Below, piece after piece: positions 9,368-18,458 of a stretch of 64,000 bases of DNA (positions within the stretch are counted from its first letter, which is position 1; every line of letters starts with the position of its first letter). Below the pieces are notes generated by a model, which worked only from the letters and a program-made list of their open reading frames with translations, had not been told where the DNA came from and made no database searches. Both the position numbers and the translations under genes were made by a program. The stretch is from Dryocola boscaweniae (lineage in GTDB: Bacteria; Pseudomonadota; Gammaproteobacteria; Enterobacterales; Enterobacteriaceae). The DNA is taken from the NCBI RefSeq assembly GCF_025215095.1, contig NZ_JALHAP010000069.1:49089-113088 (forward strand), written 5' to 3'.

Positions 9368-10592
9368 GGTTATTCCGGTTTGGTTTCACTGCGCCGAGAA
9401 CGTTTTCGACGCCGGCAACATAATGTTCTATCGCATAATTATCAATTACACGCTGATGGGCTTGCTGAGTGAGGACATCACGTAACGCGCTATCCTGCCA
9501 TACCGCCTGCAGATGCGCCGCCAGCGCCAGAACATCGCCATAAGGGTAAAGCAGACCGGTACGGCCGGAATCAATTAATTCCTCTGTGCCGGTAACGTTC
9601 GAGCCGATAACAACGGTCCTGAGCAGCATGGATTCAAGTACGACACGGGGCAGGCCTTCGCTTTTCGAAGCCAGAATAAATGCGTCAAAAGCTGCGAGAT
9701 AATCGAGAGGATTATTGCGAAAACCGGTGAATATGACGCGATCGGCAAAGCCATAGCCGTTCGCCTGTTGCTGCAATTTATCTCTGTCCGGGCCTTCGCC
9801 AACCAGCAAAAACTTCCATTTAGCTTCAGGGTGCTGCTGATGAAAGCGATGCAGCGCCTCAAGCGTGTGATGACAGGATTTGCGTGGGATAAGCGATCCA
9901 ATACTGCCGAACACAAAAGTGTTTTCATCCAGTTCCAACTCTTCACGCATCGCTTTTCCATCCGGCAAAGGCTGGTGGATATCAATCGCGTTGGAAACGG
10001 TAGTACATAGCGATTTATGCACGCCATTTTGGATCAGAACACGCTCAACGCCATGGGAAACGGCGATTACCGCCTGGGCTGTTTGATTGACCGTCTGCGT
10101 AATTTGTTCTGTCATGACGGGTTCAATCCGGCAATGCTGCACGACAGCGACTTCAAGGTCGAATGCTGCGAGATAGCCTTCCATGTTGGAACCCGGCTGG
10201 TTGTTCATATAGAGAATTTGGTAGCCGTCACGTTGCAGCAGGTCGCGTATGCGCTTCGCATTAGGGTTGATGCGCCACTGTTTATCTATGACCTCAGCGA
10301 CTTTCTTGCGCATTGAACGACTGAAGAATACAAATGCACGGGCCGTTTCTTTGCTGATTTTCGCCCACAGGGGTTGCCCGGTTTGCGGAAGAAAAATAAC
10401 CGGAATTCCGATGCCGTTAAGCACCTGCTCAATGGTTTCACCTTCTCCACGCGCGTAGTTGTAGTAGAAGCAACACGTGATATCAAATCGTTGGCGGTCG
10501 ATGCGTTTGAGAAGCTCCAGCATGCTGTTGGTGCCGCCTCCCCACTCTTTACCGTTATCCAGCAGGAGAATTTTGCGCCGTTGTTGCGTCAT
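9360..10592 (-). CDS. family 4 (GT-B) glycosyltransferase
   Basis: A 410-residue retaining GT-B glycosyltransferase. The N-terminal domain begins KILLLDNGKEWGGGTNSML, and the C-terminal nucleotide-sugar domain has FVFGSIGSLIPRKSCHH, FLLVGEGPDRDKL and the GT4 donor motif ASKSEGLPRVVLESM with its two glutamates. It lies 92 nt downstream of yibQ on the same strand and overlaps the next gene, forming a two-gene cassette between yibQ and tdh. It probably modifies the LPS core or a related surface glycan; the sugar and acceptor cannot be deduced. Confidence 0.85.
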   Translation of the reverse strand: MTQQRRKILLLDNGKEWGGGTNSMLELLKRIDRQRFDITCCFYYNYARGEGETIEQVLNGIGIPVIFLPQTGQPLWAKISKETARAFVFFSRSMRKKVAEVIDKQWRINPNAKRIRDLLQRDGYQILYMNNQPGSNMEGYLAAFDLEVAVVQHCRIEPVMTEQITQTVNQTAQAVIAVSHGVERVLIQNGVHKSLCTTVSNAIDIHQPLPDGKAMREELELDENTFVFGSIGSLIPRKSCHHTLEALHRFHQQHPEAKWKFLLVGEGPDRDKLQQQANGYGFADRVIFTGFRNNPLDYLAAFDAFILASKSEGLPRVVLESMLLRTVVIGSNVTGTEELIDSGRTGLLYPYGDVLALAAHLQAVWQDSALRDVLTQQAHQRVIDNYAIEHYVAGVENVLGAVKPNRNNHV

Positions 10593-10684
10593 TGAAGCCC
10601 GGATCCCTGTTGTGTTAATCAGCCGGCATTATAAGTGTTCAGAACGCAGGTTTATACGCCGTGTTTTTGTGGCCTTGTGAAATT

Positions 10685-11641
10685 TCAGGACCGTGGCGTG
10701 CTGGTTCCCCAGCCTTGCCACTGATGCTGTATATATTTCGCCAGGGTGCTCTGGCTGATGCTATCGCTAAGCACCGCGAAGTAGGTTGTAGCATAGACCG
10801 GAGCCAACGGTTTTTTAGGCTTGCAAAGCTTCACGCCGCTAAATGGATTGCGCGGTTGTTCTGCTGGCTTGCCGGGTTTGCCCGGGAGCGCGTTGTTCGG
10901 CGTGGAGGTATCTATCTGCGGCTCATGCAACAGGCTGCTGGGGCGTACCAGCATAATATCCGGCGGCAGGCTGTAAATCACCTGCTGTAATACTCGCACC
11001 GTTGTTGGATGCGGATGGCCAATGGCAATGGCCGATCCGTTACGGCGTGCGAGCGCAACAGCGCGGTTAAACTGGAAACGGATATCGGCTTCGTTCTGCG
11101 TATCGTCGAGAAATACCTTCCGCTTGATGACTTTGACTTTTGTTCCCGCTGCGGCACGCATCGACTGGCTGTTGCCGATGGTCATGCTGTCGAGAAAATA
11201 AAGGTTGTACTGATCCAGCGCCTGCATCACTTTTTGCATCCCGAACAGGCTTGAAGTCATGGCGCTGCCCATATGGTTATTTAAACCCACGGCGTAGGGC
11301 ACTTTATCGACGGCGTCGCGGATAATGCGCTCGATCTCGCTGCTGCTCATTTCCGGACGTAGGGTATCTTTTTCCAGCGGCTGTTTGCTAAGCGGTGCCA
11401 TCGGTAAGTGGATGAGCACTTCGTGTCCCGCATTATGGGCTTTAGTCGCCATTTCATGGGCGTGCGGAGCGTTGGGCAGAACAGCGACGGACACATTGGA
11501 TGGCAGGGCGAGAACCTGATTCTCTTGCTGCGGGCGATAACCAAAATCATCAATGACGATCGCCAGCTTGCCGGCATAAACGGGAGTGGCCAGCGTTAAC
11601 GCGCAGGCGAGAGAAAAAACAACGTGACGAAATTGAAGCAA
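10685..11641 (-). CDS. yibQ: divergent polysaccharide deacetylase family protein YibQ
   Basis: A 318-residue exported protein. An N-terminal signal peptide (about 1-23, ending PVYA) is followed by KLAIVIDDFGYRPQQ, LIHLPMAP and GLNNHMGSAMT, the motifs of the divergent deacetylase family (DUF610), and IAIGHPHPTTV near the C-terminus. A Pro/Lys-rich tail follows. The enzyme activity is not established; its constant position beside envC suggests a role in peptidoglycan or envelope maintenance. It starts 3 nt after the envC stop codon, in the gpmM-envC-yibQ operon. Confidence 0.93.
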   Translation of the reverse strand: MLQFRHVVFSLACALTLATPVYAGKLAIVIDDFGYRPQQENQVLALPSNVSVAVLPNAPHAHEMATKAHNAGHEVLIHLPMAPLSKQPLEKDTLRPEMSSSEIERIIRDAVDKVPYAVGLNNHMGSAMTSSLFGMQKVMQALDQYNLYFLDSMTIGNSQSMRAAAGTKVKVIKRKVFLDDTQNEADIRFQFNRAVALARRNGSAIAIGHPHPTTVRVLQQVIYSLPPDIMLVRPSSLLHEPQIDTSTPNNALPGKPGKPAEQPRNPFSGVKLCKPKKPLAPVYATTYFAVLSDSISQSTLAKYIQHQWQGWGTSTPRS

Positions 11642-11644
11642 AAC

Positions 11645-12928
11645 TTATCTTCCCAACCACGGTTGTGGATTGACTGCCTGGCCCTGGCGACGAATTTCGA
11701 AATAGAGTGACGGGCGGCCCTGACCACCACTGTTACCCACCAGCGCGATGGGTTGTCCGGCTCGTACCTGCGAACCAACGCTCACCAGCGCGCTCTGGTT
11801 GTAGCCATACAAACTCATATCGCCTTTACCGTGTTCTACCACCACAACCAGACCATAGCCCTGGAGCCAGTCGGCGAGAATCACGCGTCCGTCAGCGATG
11901 GCTTTTACTTCTGTTCCTTCACCCGCTGCGATAACGATACCTTTCCAACGTAGCTCACCCTGCAGTTGTTCGCCATAACGATGCAGCAGAGAACCGCGCA
12001 CCGGCCAGAACGCCTGGCCCCTCGGCGACCCAAGGCCGCCGGTTCGGGATATTAACGAACGTTCATCCTGCGTTGGCTTGTAAGTGCTGCCTTTGCTGGC
12101 GGCTTCTTTCTGGCGAGTACGTACTTGCTCAGCTTCCCGCGCTTCTTTTTCTGCGCGCGCTTTGGCCGCCGCCGCGGCACGGGCTATTTGATTCTGCAGA
12201 CGGGATTCGTTCTGGCGCATTTCACCCAGCTTCTGCTGATCCTGCTGGATAGAGGATTCCAGGCTGGAAAGCGTTTTCTTACGCTCGTTGCGTGCTGCCT
12301 CAAGCTTAGCCTGTTGAGCCTGTTGTTCGTAAAGCAGCGTTTGCTGCTCGCTCTGTTTGGCTTCAAGCGTCGCTTTTTGCTCGTCGACTTCCGCCTTCGT
12401 TTGTTTTAATTCTGCAATGGTCTGCTGGCGGGCGGCGTTCAGATAGCCAAAATACGCCTGCAGGCGCTGACCGCGCTGGCTCTCTTCGCCGCTGAGTATC
12501 AGTTGAATTCCCGTATGCTGCCCCTGCCGGAATGCCGCATCAAGCTGAGCCGCCAGGTTACGTTCCTGAGAAGCCTGCTGCTTTTGCAGCTTCACGAGGG
12601 AAGCGTTCATGATATCAATCTGGCGGTTAAGCGTGGCGAGGGTGTTTTGCGTATCGCGTAATTTACGGCTTGCCGCAGCGATTGCCTGTTCCTGCTCCTT
12701 TAACTGCGCGAGAAGGGCCGAGCGTTGCTGCTGTTGCTGGCGTACCGCACGCTCTTTGGCTGCGATATCCTGCTGGATGGATTTTAGTTGGGCGCTGTCA
12801 TCCGCATGGCTGGAAAAAGGGCACAGCAATACGCCAGCGCTAAGTACGCTGGCGTAGAGAATGGGTCTGACTGAAAACCGCTTCGGTTTCACGACCCATG
12901 TTATTGAAAAAATCGCCTTTCCCCTCAT
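11645..12928 (-). CDS. envC: murein hydrolase activator EnvC
   Basis: Periplasmic activator of the amidases AmiA and AmiB at the division septum, recruited by FtsEX. The 427-residue reading frame has a basic leader and hydrophobic export segment (about 22-42), long Gln/Ala/Glu-rich coiled coils (about 45-285), and a C-terminal LytM domain (about 305-427), which in EnvC is catalytically degenerate. The start is uncertain: the ATG at 12928 has no good ribosome-binding site, and the codon where I would align the shorter E. coli start reads ATA. An in-frame GTG lies a few codons further on. It follows gpmM by 9 nt and precedes yibQ. Confidence 0.95.
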   Translation of the reverse strand: MRGKAIFSITWVVKPKRFSVRPILYASVLSAGVLLCPFSSHADDSAQLKSIQQDIAAKERAVRQQQQQRSALLAQLKEQEQAIAAASRKLRDTQNTLATLNRQIDIMNASLVKLQKQQASQERNLAAQLDAAFRQGQHTGIQLILSGEESQRGQRLQAYFGYLNAARQQTIAELKQTKAEVDEQKATLEAKQSEQQTLLYEQQAQQAKLEAARNERKKTLSSLESSIQQDQQKLGEMRQNESRLQNQIARAAAAAKARAEKEAREAEQVRTRQKEAASKGSTYKPTQDERSLISRTGGLGSPRGQAFWPVRGSLLHRYGEQLQGELRWKGIVIAAGEGTEVKAIADGRVILADWLQGYGLVVVVEHGKGDMSLYGYNQSALVSVGSQVRAGQPIALVGNSGGQGRPSLYFEIRRQGQAVNPQPWLGR

Positions 12929-12937
12929 GGGGAAGGA

Positions 12938-14485
12938 TTATTCCACGATGAACAGCGGCTTGCCAGTCATCTCTTGCGGGATTTCCATGCCCATCAGGCT
13001 CAGCATGGTTGGTGCGATATCCGAAAGCTTACCGCCTTCTGATGCTTTCACACTGCGTTCGCCGATATAAATCAACGGTACCGGCAGGCTGGTGTGCGCG
13101 GTATGGGCCTGACCTGTTGCCGGGTCGCGCATTTGCTCTGCGTTGCCGTGATCAGCGGTGATCAGCAGTTGACCGCCTGCTTTTTCTACAGCGGAAACAA
13201 CCTGTGCAATACAATTATCCAGCGCTTCAACAGCAGAAATCGCTGCTTCATAAACGCCGGTATGACCGACCATATCACCGTTTGGATAGTTACAGATGAT
13301 GGCGTCGTACTTACCGCTGTTGATGGCGGACAGTAATTTTTCAGTCAATTCTGCAGAGCTCATTTCCGGTTGCAGGTCGTAAGTCGCCACTTTTGGCGAA
13401 TTAATTAGCACGCGGTCTTCGCCGGCAAACGGCTCTTCTACGCCGCCGTTATAGAAGAAGGTTACGTGAGCGTATTTTTCAGTCTCGGAAATGCGTAGCT
13501 GGGTTTTGTCGTGCTTTGCCATCCACTCGCCAAAAGTATTGGTCAGGGACGCCGGTGGATATGCGCAGGCAGTTTTGATATCGGCTGCGTATTCGGTCAG
13601 CATCACGAAATCACCGAATTTCACGACTTTTTTGCGTGCGAAGCCGTCGAAATCAGCATTTATGAATGCACGGGTGATCTGGCGAGCGCGGTCAGCGCGG
13701 AAGTTCATAAAGATCAGCGCGTCGCCATCGTTCATTGCCGCATCAGCTTCGCCTTCTGCACGAATCACGGTTGGTTTAACGAATTCGTCGTTTTCATCGC
13801 GGGCATAAGCGGCTTCCAGGCCAGCCAAAGCATTAGCTGCCTGGTATTCGCCTTTAGCCTGAGTCATCAGGTCATAAGCCAGCTCCACGCGGTCCCAGCG
13901 GTTGTCGCGGTCCATGGCAAAGTAGCGCCCAATGATTGAAGCCACGCGGCCTTTGCCCAGAGCGGCAAATTTGTCAGCGAACTTCTTCAAAGAAGATTCT
14001 GCGCTGCGCGGCGGAGTATCGCGACCATCAAGGAAAGCATGCAGATAGATGGCTTGCGCACCACGCTCTGCGGCCAGTTCGATCATCGCCAGGATGTGCT
14101 CTTCATGGCTGTGAACGCCGCCAGCAGAAGCGAGGCCCATAATGTGTACAGCTTTGCCAGCCGCGACGGCTTTATCAATAGCTGCGGTCAGCACCGGGTT
14201 TGCGAAGAAAGTACGTTCTTTAATTTCAACATCAAGCCGGGTCAGATCCTGATAAACGATACGGCCAGCGCCGAGATTTACGTGACCCACTTCGGAGTTA
14301 CCCATCTGCCCGTCAGGCAGGCCCACTTCCAGACCTGATGCGTTGATAAGGGTATGCGGGCGTTGGGCCCACAGGTTATCCATAACCGGGGTTTTAGCAT
14401 TCAGTATGGCGTTATCCTGCTGCTCTTCACGATGGCCGTAACCATCCAGAATCACCAGAACCATAGGTTTTTTAGTAGCCGACAT
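12938..14485 (-). CDS. gpmM: 2,3-bisphosphoglycerate-independent phosphoglycerate mutase
   Basis: Manganese-dependent glycolytic enzyme that interconverts 3- and 2-phosphoglycerate through a phosphoserine. The alkaline-phosphatase-like fold shows VLVILDGYG (Asp14), the active-site serine at about 64 in [21 protein letters not shown], and [10 protein letters not shown] near the C-terminus. Its 515 residues match the family. It is the first gene of the minus-strand gpmM-envC-yibQ group and is divergent from yibN. Confidence 0.97.
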   Translation of the reverse strand: MSATKKPMVLVILDGYGHREEQQDNAILNAKTPVMDNLWAQRPHTLINASGLEVGLPDGQMGNSEVGHVNLGAGRIVYQDLTRLDVEIKERTFFANPVLTAAIDKAVAAGKAVHIMGLASAGGVHSHEEHILAMIELAAERGAQAIYLHAFLDGRDTPPRSAESSLKKFADKFAALGKGRVASIIGRYFAMDRDNRWDRVELAYDLMTQAKGEYQAANALAGLEAAYARDENDEFVKPTVIRAEGEADAAMNDGDALIFMNFRADRARQITRAFINADFDGFARKKVVKFGDFVMLTEYAADIKTACAYPPASLTNTFGEWMAKHDKTQLRISETEKYAHVTFFYNGGVEEPFAGEDRVLINSPKVATYDLQPEMSSAELTEKLLSAINSGKYDAIICNYPNGDMVGHTGVYEAAISAVEALDNCIAQVVSAVEKAGGQLLITADHGNAEQMRDPATGQAHTAHTSLPVPLIYIGERSVKASEGGKLSDIAPTMLSLMGMEIPQEMTGKPLFIVE

Positions 14486-14733
14486 TGCAACAACCTCTAA
14501 GTCAAAGACAAAAAATTTGCGTAATTTTACTACAGGTACCAGAGGAAATAGCCGCAGAAGATCAAAGAAAGGGGCCGGATGACGGCCGGTTTATCCCGGG
14601 CAAAGTCATTTTTTTCGTAACAGCACGCAGAATCCACAATACATCATGCTGACTGGCTGTAATTGCCACAATGCGAAGGTATACTCCTTGCCTGGTTTTT
14701 TTCATATTACTTAGTCGGGAGTTATCACCCCCC

Positions 14734-15165
14734 ATGCAAGAAATTATGCAATTCGTTGGTCGTCATCCCATACTTAGTCTGGCATGGGTTGGTTTACTGG
14801 CCGCCGTGCTTTTTATGACCTTTAAGGGATTAACCTCAAAGGTGAAGGTAATTACTCGTGGTGAAGCCACGCGTTTAATTAATAAAGAAGATGCTGTTGT
14901 GGTTGATGTGCGTCAGCGTGATGACTACCGCAAGGGCCATATCGCGAACTCACTCAACGTGCTGCCAAATGAAATCAAAAGCGGCAACCTGGGTGAGCTG
15001 GAAAAACACAAAGCTAAGCCGGTTATCGTGGTTTGCGGCAACGGCGTTTCCTCTCAGGAGTCAGCAGCATTGCTGACAAAAGCCGGTTTCGAGCAGGTTA
15101 CCTTGCTAAAAGAAGGTATTGCTGGCTGGAGCGGAGAAAACCTGCCGCTGGTTCGCGGTAAATAA
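14734..15165 (+). CDS. yibN: rhodanese-like inner-membrane protein YibN
   Basis: A 143-residue protein with one N-terminal membrane segment (about 10-30) and a cytoplasmic rhodanese domain: [17 protein letters not shown], then the active-site loop [13 protein letters not shown] with a cysteine in the catalytic position, then [10 protein letters not shown]. Rhodaneses transfer sulfane sulfur, but the substrate is unknown here. I chose the ATG at 14734 because it gives the E. coli length; the upstream extension from 14671 has no family counterpart. It heads the yibN-grxC-secB-gpsA-cysE run. Confidence 0.93.
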   Translation: MQEIMQFVGRHPILSLAWVGLLAAVLFMTFKGLTSKVKVITRGEATRLINKEDAVVVDVRQRDDYRKGHIANSLNVLPNEIKSGNLGELEKHKAKPVIVVCGNGVSSQESAALLTKAGFEQVTLLKEGIAGWSGENLPLVRGK

Positions 15166-15189
15166 TCTGAGTGTATTCTGAGGTAAGCC

Positions 15190-15441
15190 ATGGCGAATAT
15201 TGAAATCTATACCAAAGCGACCTGTCCTTTTTGCCACCGTGCAAAAGATTTGCTCAGCAGCAAAGGGGTAATTTTCCAGGAATTGCCTATTGATGGCGAT
15301 GCCGTTAAACGGGAAGAGATGATCAAGCGCAGTGGTCGTACAACGGTGCCGCAGATTTTTATTGATGCACAGCACATTGGCGGCTGTGATGACTTGTATG
15401 CGCTTGAAGCACGTGGTGGACTCGATTCCCTGCTGCGATAG
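15190..15441 (+). CDS. grxC: glutaredoxin 3
   Basis: Small 83-residue thiol-disulfide oxidoreductase reduced by glutathione, a donor for ribonucleotide reductase and protein disulfides in the cytoplasm. The active site is Cys12-Pro-Phe-Cys15 (CPFC, where E. coli has CPYC), with the glutathione-binding TVPQ and GGCDD motifs. It lies 24 nt after yibN, with GAGGTAA before its start. Confidence 0.97.
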   Translation: MANIEIYTKATCPFCHRAKDLLSSKGVIFQELPIDGDAVKREEMIKRSGRTTVPQIFIDAQHIGGCDDLYALEARGGLDSLLR

Positions 15442-15505
15442 CGCGGTTTATCTGCCGTTAGTCGCGGATAAACAAAGGACGTATTAATTTTTTAAGGGTT
15501 TAAAA

Positions 15506-15973
15506 ATGTCAGAACAAAACAACACAGAAATGGCTTTCCAGATTCAGCGCGTTTACACCAAGGACATCTCTTTTGAAGCGCCAAATGCGCCTCATGTTTT
15601 CCAGAAAGACTGGCAGCCGGAAGTTAAACTGGATCTGGATACCGCGTCCAGCCAGTTGGCGGACGATGTATATGAAGTTGTGCTGCGCGTAACCGTGACC
15701 GCAACTCTGGGTGAAGACACCGCTTTCCTGTGCGAAGTGCAGCAGGCAGGCATCTTCTCCATCGGCGGTATCGAAGGCACGCAAATGGCACACTGCCTGG
15801 GTGCGTACTGCCCGAACATCCTGTTCCCGTATGCGCGTGAAGCAATCACTAGCCTGGTTTCTCGTGGTACCTTCCCGCAACTGAACCTTGCACCGGTTAA
15901 CTTCGATGCGCTGTTCATGAGCTATCTGCAGCAGCAATCTGGCGAAGGTGCTGAAAACCATCAGGATGCCTGA
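15506..15973 (+). CDS. secB: protein-export chaperone SecB
   Basis: Cytoplasmic tetrameric chaperone that holds outer-membrane and periplasmic precursors unfolded and hands them to SecA. The 155-residue protein matches E. coli SecB throughout, including [17 protein letters not shown], the conserved [20 protein letters not shown] strands and the [14 protein letters not shown] segment. A GGG-containing ribosome site precedes the start. Its stop overlaps the gpsA start (TGATG). Confidence 0.98.
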   Translation: MSEQNNTEMAFQIQRVYTKDISFEAPNAPHVFQKDWQPEVKLDLDTASSQLADDVYEVVLRVTVTATLGEDTAFLCEVQQAGIFSIGGIEGTQMAHCLGAYCPNILFPYAREAITSLVSRGTFPQLNLAPVNFDALFMSYLQQQSGEGAENHQDA

Positions 15974-16992
15974 TGAACAGCCTTAATGCTTCAATGACTG
16001 TGATCGGTGCCGGCTCTTACGGCACCGCTCTTGCTATCACACTGGCAAGAAACGGCCACCATGTTGTCCTGTGGGGCCACGATCCAAAACATATTGCTAC
16101 CTTACAGGCCGATCGCTGTAACGTTGCATTCCTCCCTGATGTTACCTTCCCGGATACGCTTCATCTCGAAAGCGATTTAGCCACTGCGCTTTTGGCAAGC
16201 CGCAATATTCTGGTAGTCGTTCCGAGCCATGTCTTTGGTCAGGTATTACGCCAAATCAAACCGCTGATGCGCCCGGACGCGCGGGTAGTTTGGGCAACCA
16301 AAGGCCTGGAAGCTGAAACCGGCCGCCTGTTGCAGGACGTTGCACGAGAAGCGTTGGGGGAAAGCGTTCCGCTTGCGGTTATTTCCGGTCCAACCTTTGC
16401 CAAAGAGCTTGCCGCTGGCTTGCCTACGGCAATTGCTTTAGCGGCAACCGACGAAAGTTTCGCGCAGGATCTTCAGCAATTGCTGCACTGCGGCAAAAGC
16501 TTCCGCGTTTACAGCAATCCAGATTTTATCGGCGTTCAGCTCGGCGGTGCGGTGAAAAACGTTATTGCGATTGGCGCAGGCATGTCCGACGGCATTGGTT
16601 TTGGTGCGAATGCGCGTACCGCGCTGATTACTCGCGGGCTTGCCGAAATGACTCGTCTTGGCACTGCGCTAGGCGCCGATCCTGAAACCTTTATGGGCAT
16701 GGCCGGTCTTGGCGATCTGGTGCTGACCTGTACCGATAACCAATCCCGTAACCGTCGCTTTGGCATGATGCTGGGGCAGGGAATGGACGTGGATGCATCA
16801 CAACAGAAAATCGGCCAGGTGGTTGAAGGCTACCGTAATACGAAAGAAGTGCGGGAGCTGGCGGCGCGTTTTGGCGTCGAAATGCCAATAACCGAGGAAA
16901 TTTATCAGGTATTATATTGCGGAAAAAACGCTCGCGAGGCAGCATTAACTCTGCTTGGTAGAACGCGCAAGGATGAACGGAGCAGCAACTGA
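15973..16992 (+). CDS. gpsA: glycerol-3-phosphate dehydrogenase [NAD(P)+]
   Basis: Reduces dihydroxyacetone phosphate to sn-glycerol 3-phosphate for phospholipid synthesis in the cytoplasm. The N-terminal Rossmann motif [12 protein letters not shown] is at about 10-21, and [23 protein letters not shown] and the substrate-binding [13 protein letters not shown] follow. The length of 339 residues equals E. coli GpsA. The start codon overlaps the secB stop, indicating coupling, and cysE follows after 88 nt. Confidence 0.97.
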   Translation: MNSLNASMTVIGAGSYGTALAITLARNGHHVVLWGHDPKHIATLQADRCNVAFLPDVTFPDTLHLESDLATALLASRNILVVVPSHVFGQVLRQIKPLMRPDARVVWATKGLEAETGRLLQDVAREALGESVPLAVISGPTFAKELAAGLPTAIALAATDESFAQDLQQLLHCGKSFRVYSNPDFIGVQLGGAVKNVIAIGAGMSDGIGFGANARTALITRGLAEMTRLGTALGADPETFMGMAGLGDLVLTCTDNQSRNRRFGMMLGQGMDVDASQQKIGQVVEGYRNTKEVRELAARFGVEMPITEEIYQVLYCGKNAREAALTLLGRTRKDERSSN

Positions 16993-17080
16993 CGCAGTTG
17001 CGAATGATGGAACAACACAACCGCAATTACTGAAGCGCTCCGGTCCCGTGCCGGACGCTGTTTTCTGTCTGGAGAGAGCA

Positions 17081-17902
17081 ATGTCGTCTGAAGAACTGGA
17101 TCTGGTGTGGAACAACATTAAAGCCGAAGCGCGAGCGCTTGCCGATTGTGAACCAATGTTGGCCAGTTTTTATCATGCAACTCTCCTGAAACATGAAAAT
17201 CTTGGTAGCGCTCTGAGTTATATGCTGGCTAACAAGCTGGCCTCACCGATTATGCCAGCCATCGCCATACGTGAAGTCGTGGAAGAAGCCTATGCGGCAG
17301 AACCGCAGATGATCGCCTCCGCCGCCTGCGATATCCAGGCAGTGCGCACCCGCGATCCGGCGGTAGACAAATATTCAACCCCGCTACTCTATCTGAAAGG
17401 TTTCCATGCGCTGCAGGCCTATCGTATTGGCCACTGGTTGTGGAACGAAGGGCGTCGGGCGCTGGCGATTTTCCTGCAAAACCAGGTGTCCGTCTCTTTC
17501 CAGGTCGATATCCACCCGGCGGCGAAAATTGGCTGTGGGATTATGCTCGATCACGCTACCGGTATCGTGATTGGTGAGACAGCGATTGTAGAAAACGACG
17601 TGTCGATTCTGCAATCGGTTACCCTTGGCGGTACCGGGAAAACCAGTGGCGACCGTCATCCAAAAATTCGCGAAGGCGTTATGATTGGCGCCGGGGCAAA
17701 AATCCTCGGCAATATTGAGGTTGGACGTGGTGCGAAAATAGGCGCAGGTTCAGTGGTATTGCAGCCTGTTCCACCGCATACCACGGCTGCTGGCGTACCG
17801 GCACGTATCGTTGGCAAGCCTGAAAGCGACAAACCGGCGATCGATATGGATCAGCACTTCAACGGTGCCAATAACGGCTTTGAATACGGCGACGGCATTT
17901 AA
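17081..17902 (+). CDS. cysE: serine O-acetyltransferase
   Basis: Acetylates L-serine with acetyl-CoA, the first step of cysteine synthesis, and is feedback-inhibited by cysteine. The 273-residue protein has an alpha-helical N-domain and a left-handed beta-helix of hexapeptide repeats (about 140-250) with catalytic Asp157-His158 (MLDHATG) and the C-terminal tail ending YGDGI. Residue 152 reads Cys (KIGCGIML) where I recall Arg in E. coli. I chose the ATG at 17081 because GGAGAG precedes it and the family starts here; the 42-residue upstream extension overlaps gpsA. Its stop overlaps the convergent trmL stop. Confidence 0.97.
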   Translation: MSSEELDLVWNNIKAEARALADCEPMLASFYHATLLKHENLGSALSYMLANKLASPIMPAIAIREVVEEAYAAEPQMIASAACDIQAVRTRDPAVDKYSTPLLYLKGFHALQAYRIGHWLWNEGRRALAIFLQNQVSVSFQVDIHPAAKIGCGIMLDHATGIVIGETAIVENDVSILQSVTLGGTGKTSGDRHPKIREGVMIGAGAKILGNIEVGRGAKIGAGSVVLQPVPPHTTAAGVPARIVGKPESDKPAIDMDQHFNGANNGFEYGDGI

Positions 17903-18372
17903 CTTCTCAGCACGGCGCCAGGATAACCGAGCTGGCGCCAGGCTTCATACACCACTACAGATACCGCGTTCGATAGGTTCATGCTGCGGCTGTCCGGCAT
18001 CATTGGGATACGAATTTTTTGTTCGGCAGGCAGCGCATCCAGAATCGTCATCGGCAGGCCACGAGTTTCCGGGCCAAACACCAGATAATCTCCTTCCTGG
18101 TAGCTAACGGCGCTGTGTGCGGGCGTGCCTTTTGTTGTTAAGGCAAACAGGCGCTGCGGGTTTTCCGCTTCAAGAAATGCGTTGTAATCCGCATGACGAT
18201 TAACGGCGGCGAATTCGTGGTAATCCAGACCAGCACGACGCAATCGCTTATCATCCCAGCCAAAACCCGTTGGCTCGATAATATGCAACCGGAAACCGGT
18301 ATTGGCACAAAGACGGATGATATTCCCGGTATTAGGTGGAATTTCAGGTTCAAATAACACGATATTCAGCAT
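17899..18372 (-). CDS. trmL: tRNA (cytidine/uridine-2'-O-)-methyltransferase TrmL
   Basis: SPOUT-class methyltransferase that 2'-O-methylates the wobble nucleotide 34 of two tRNA-Leu isoacceptors. The 157-residue protein has [13 protein letters not shown] near the N-terminus and the SAM-binding knot motifs [14 protein letters not shown] and [18 protein letters not shown]. The ATG at 18372 gives the family length; the track upstream to 18534 overlaps cpxA in another frame. It is convergent with cysE, overlapping by 4 bases. Confidence 0.97.
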   Translation of the reverse strand: MLNIVLFEPEIPPNTGNIIRLCANTGFRLHIIEPTGFGWDDKRLRRAGLDYHEFAAVNRHADYNAFLEAENPQRLFALTTKGTPAHSAVSYQEGDYLVFGPETRGLPMTILDALPAEQKIRIPMMPDSRSMNLSNAVSVVVYEAWRQLGYPGAVLRS

Positions 18373-18420
18373 ATAACCCCCATAAGACGAGGGGCGCAGA
18401 ATAGCAAAATTTGTAGCGGG

Positions 18421-18445
18421 AAGGAAAACAGGCCCGAGGGGCCTG
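18421..18445 (-). terminator. cpxRA terminator
   Basis: CAGGCCC / GGGCCTG with a 3-nt loop, followed on the minus strand by TTTTCCTT, lies just downstream of cpxA. Confidence 0.7.
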
Positions 18446-18458
18446 GCAGAGGTAACGG

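Noticed and set aside
16955..17080. 42-codon N-terminal extension of cysE
   Set aside because: Overlaps gpsA, lacks family support, and the ATG at 17081 has a good ribosome site.
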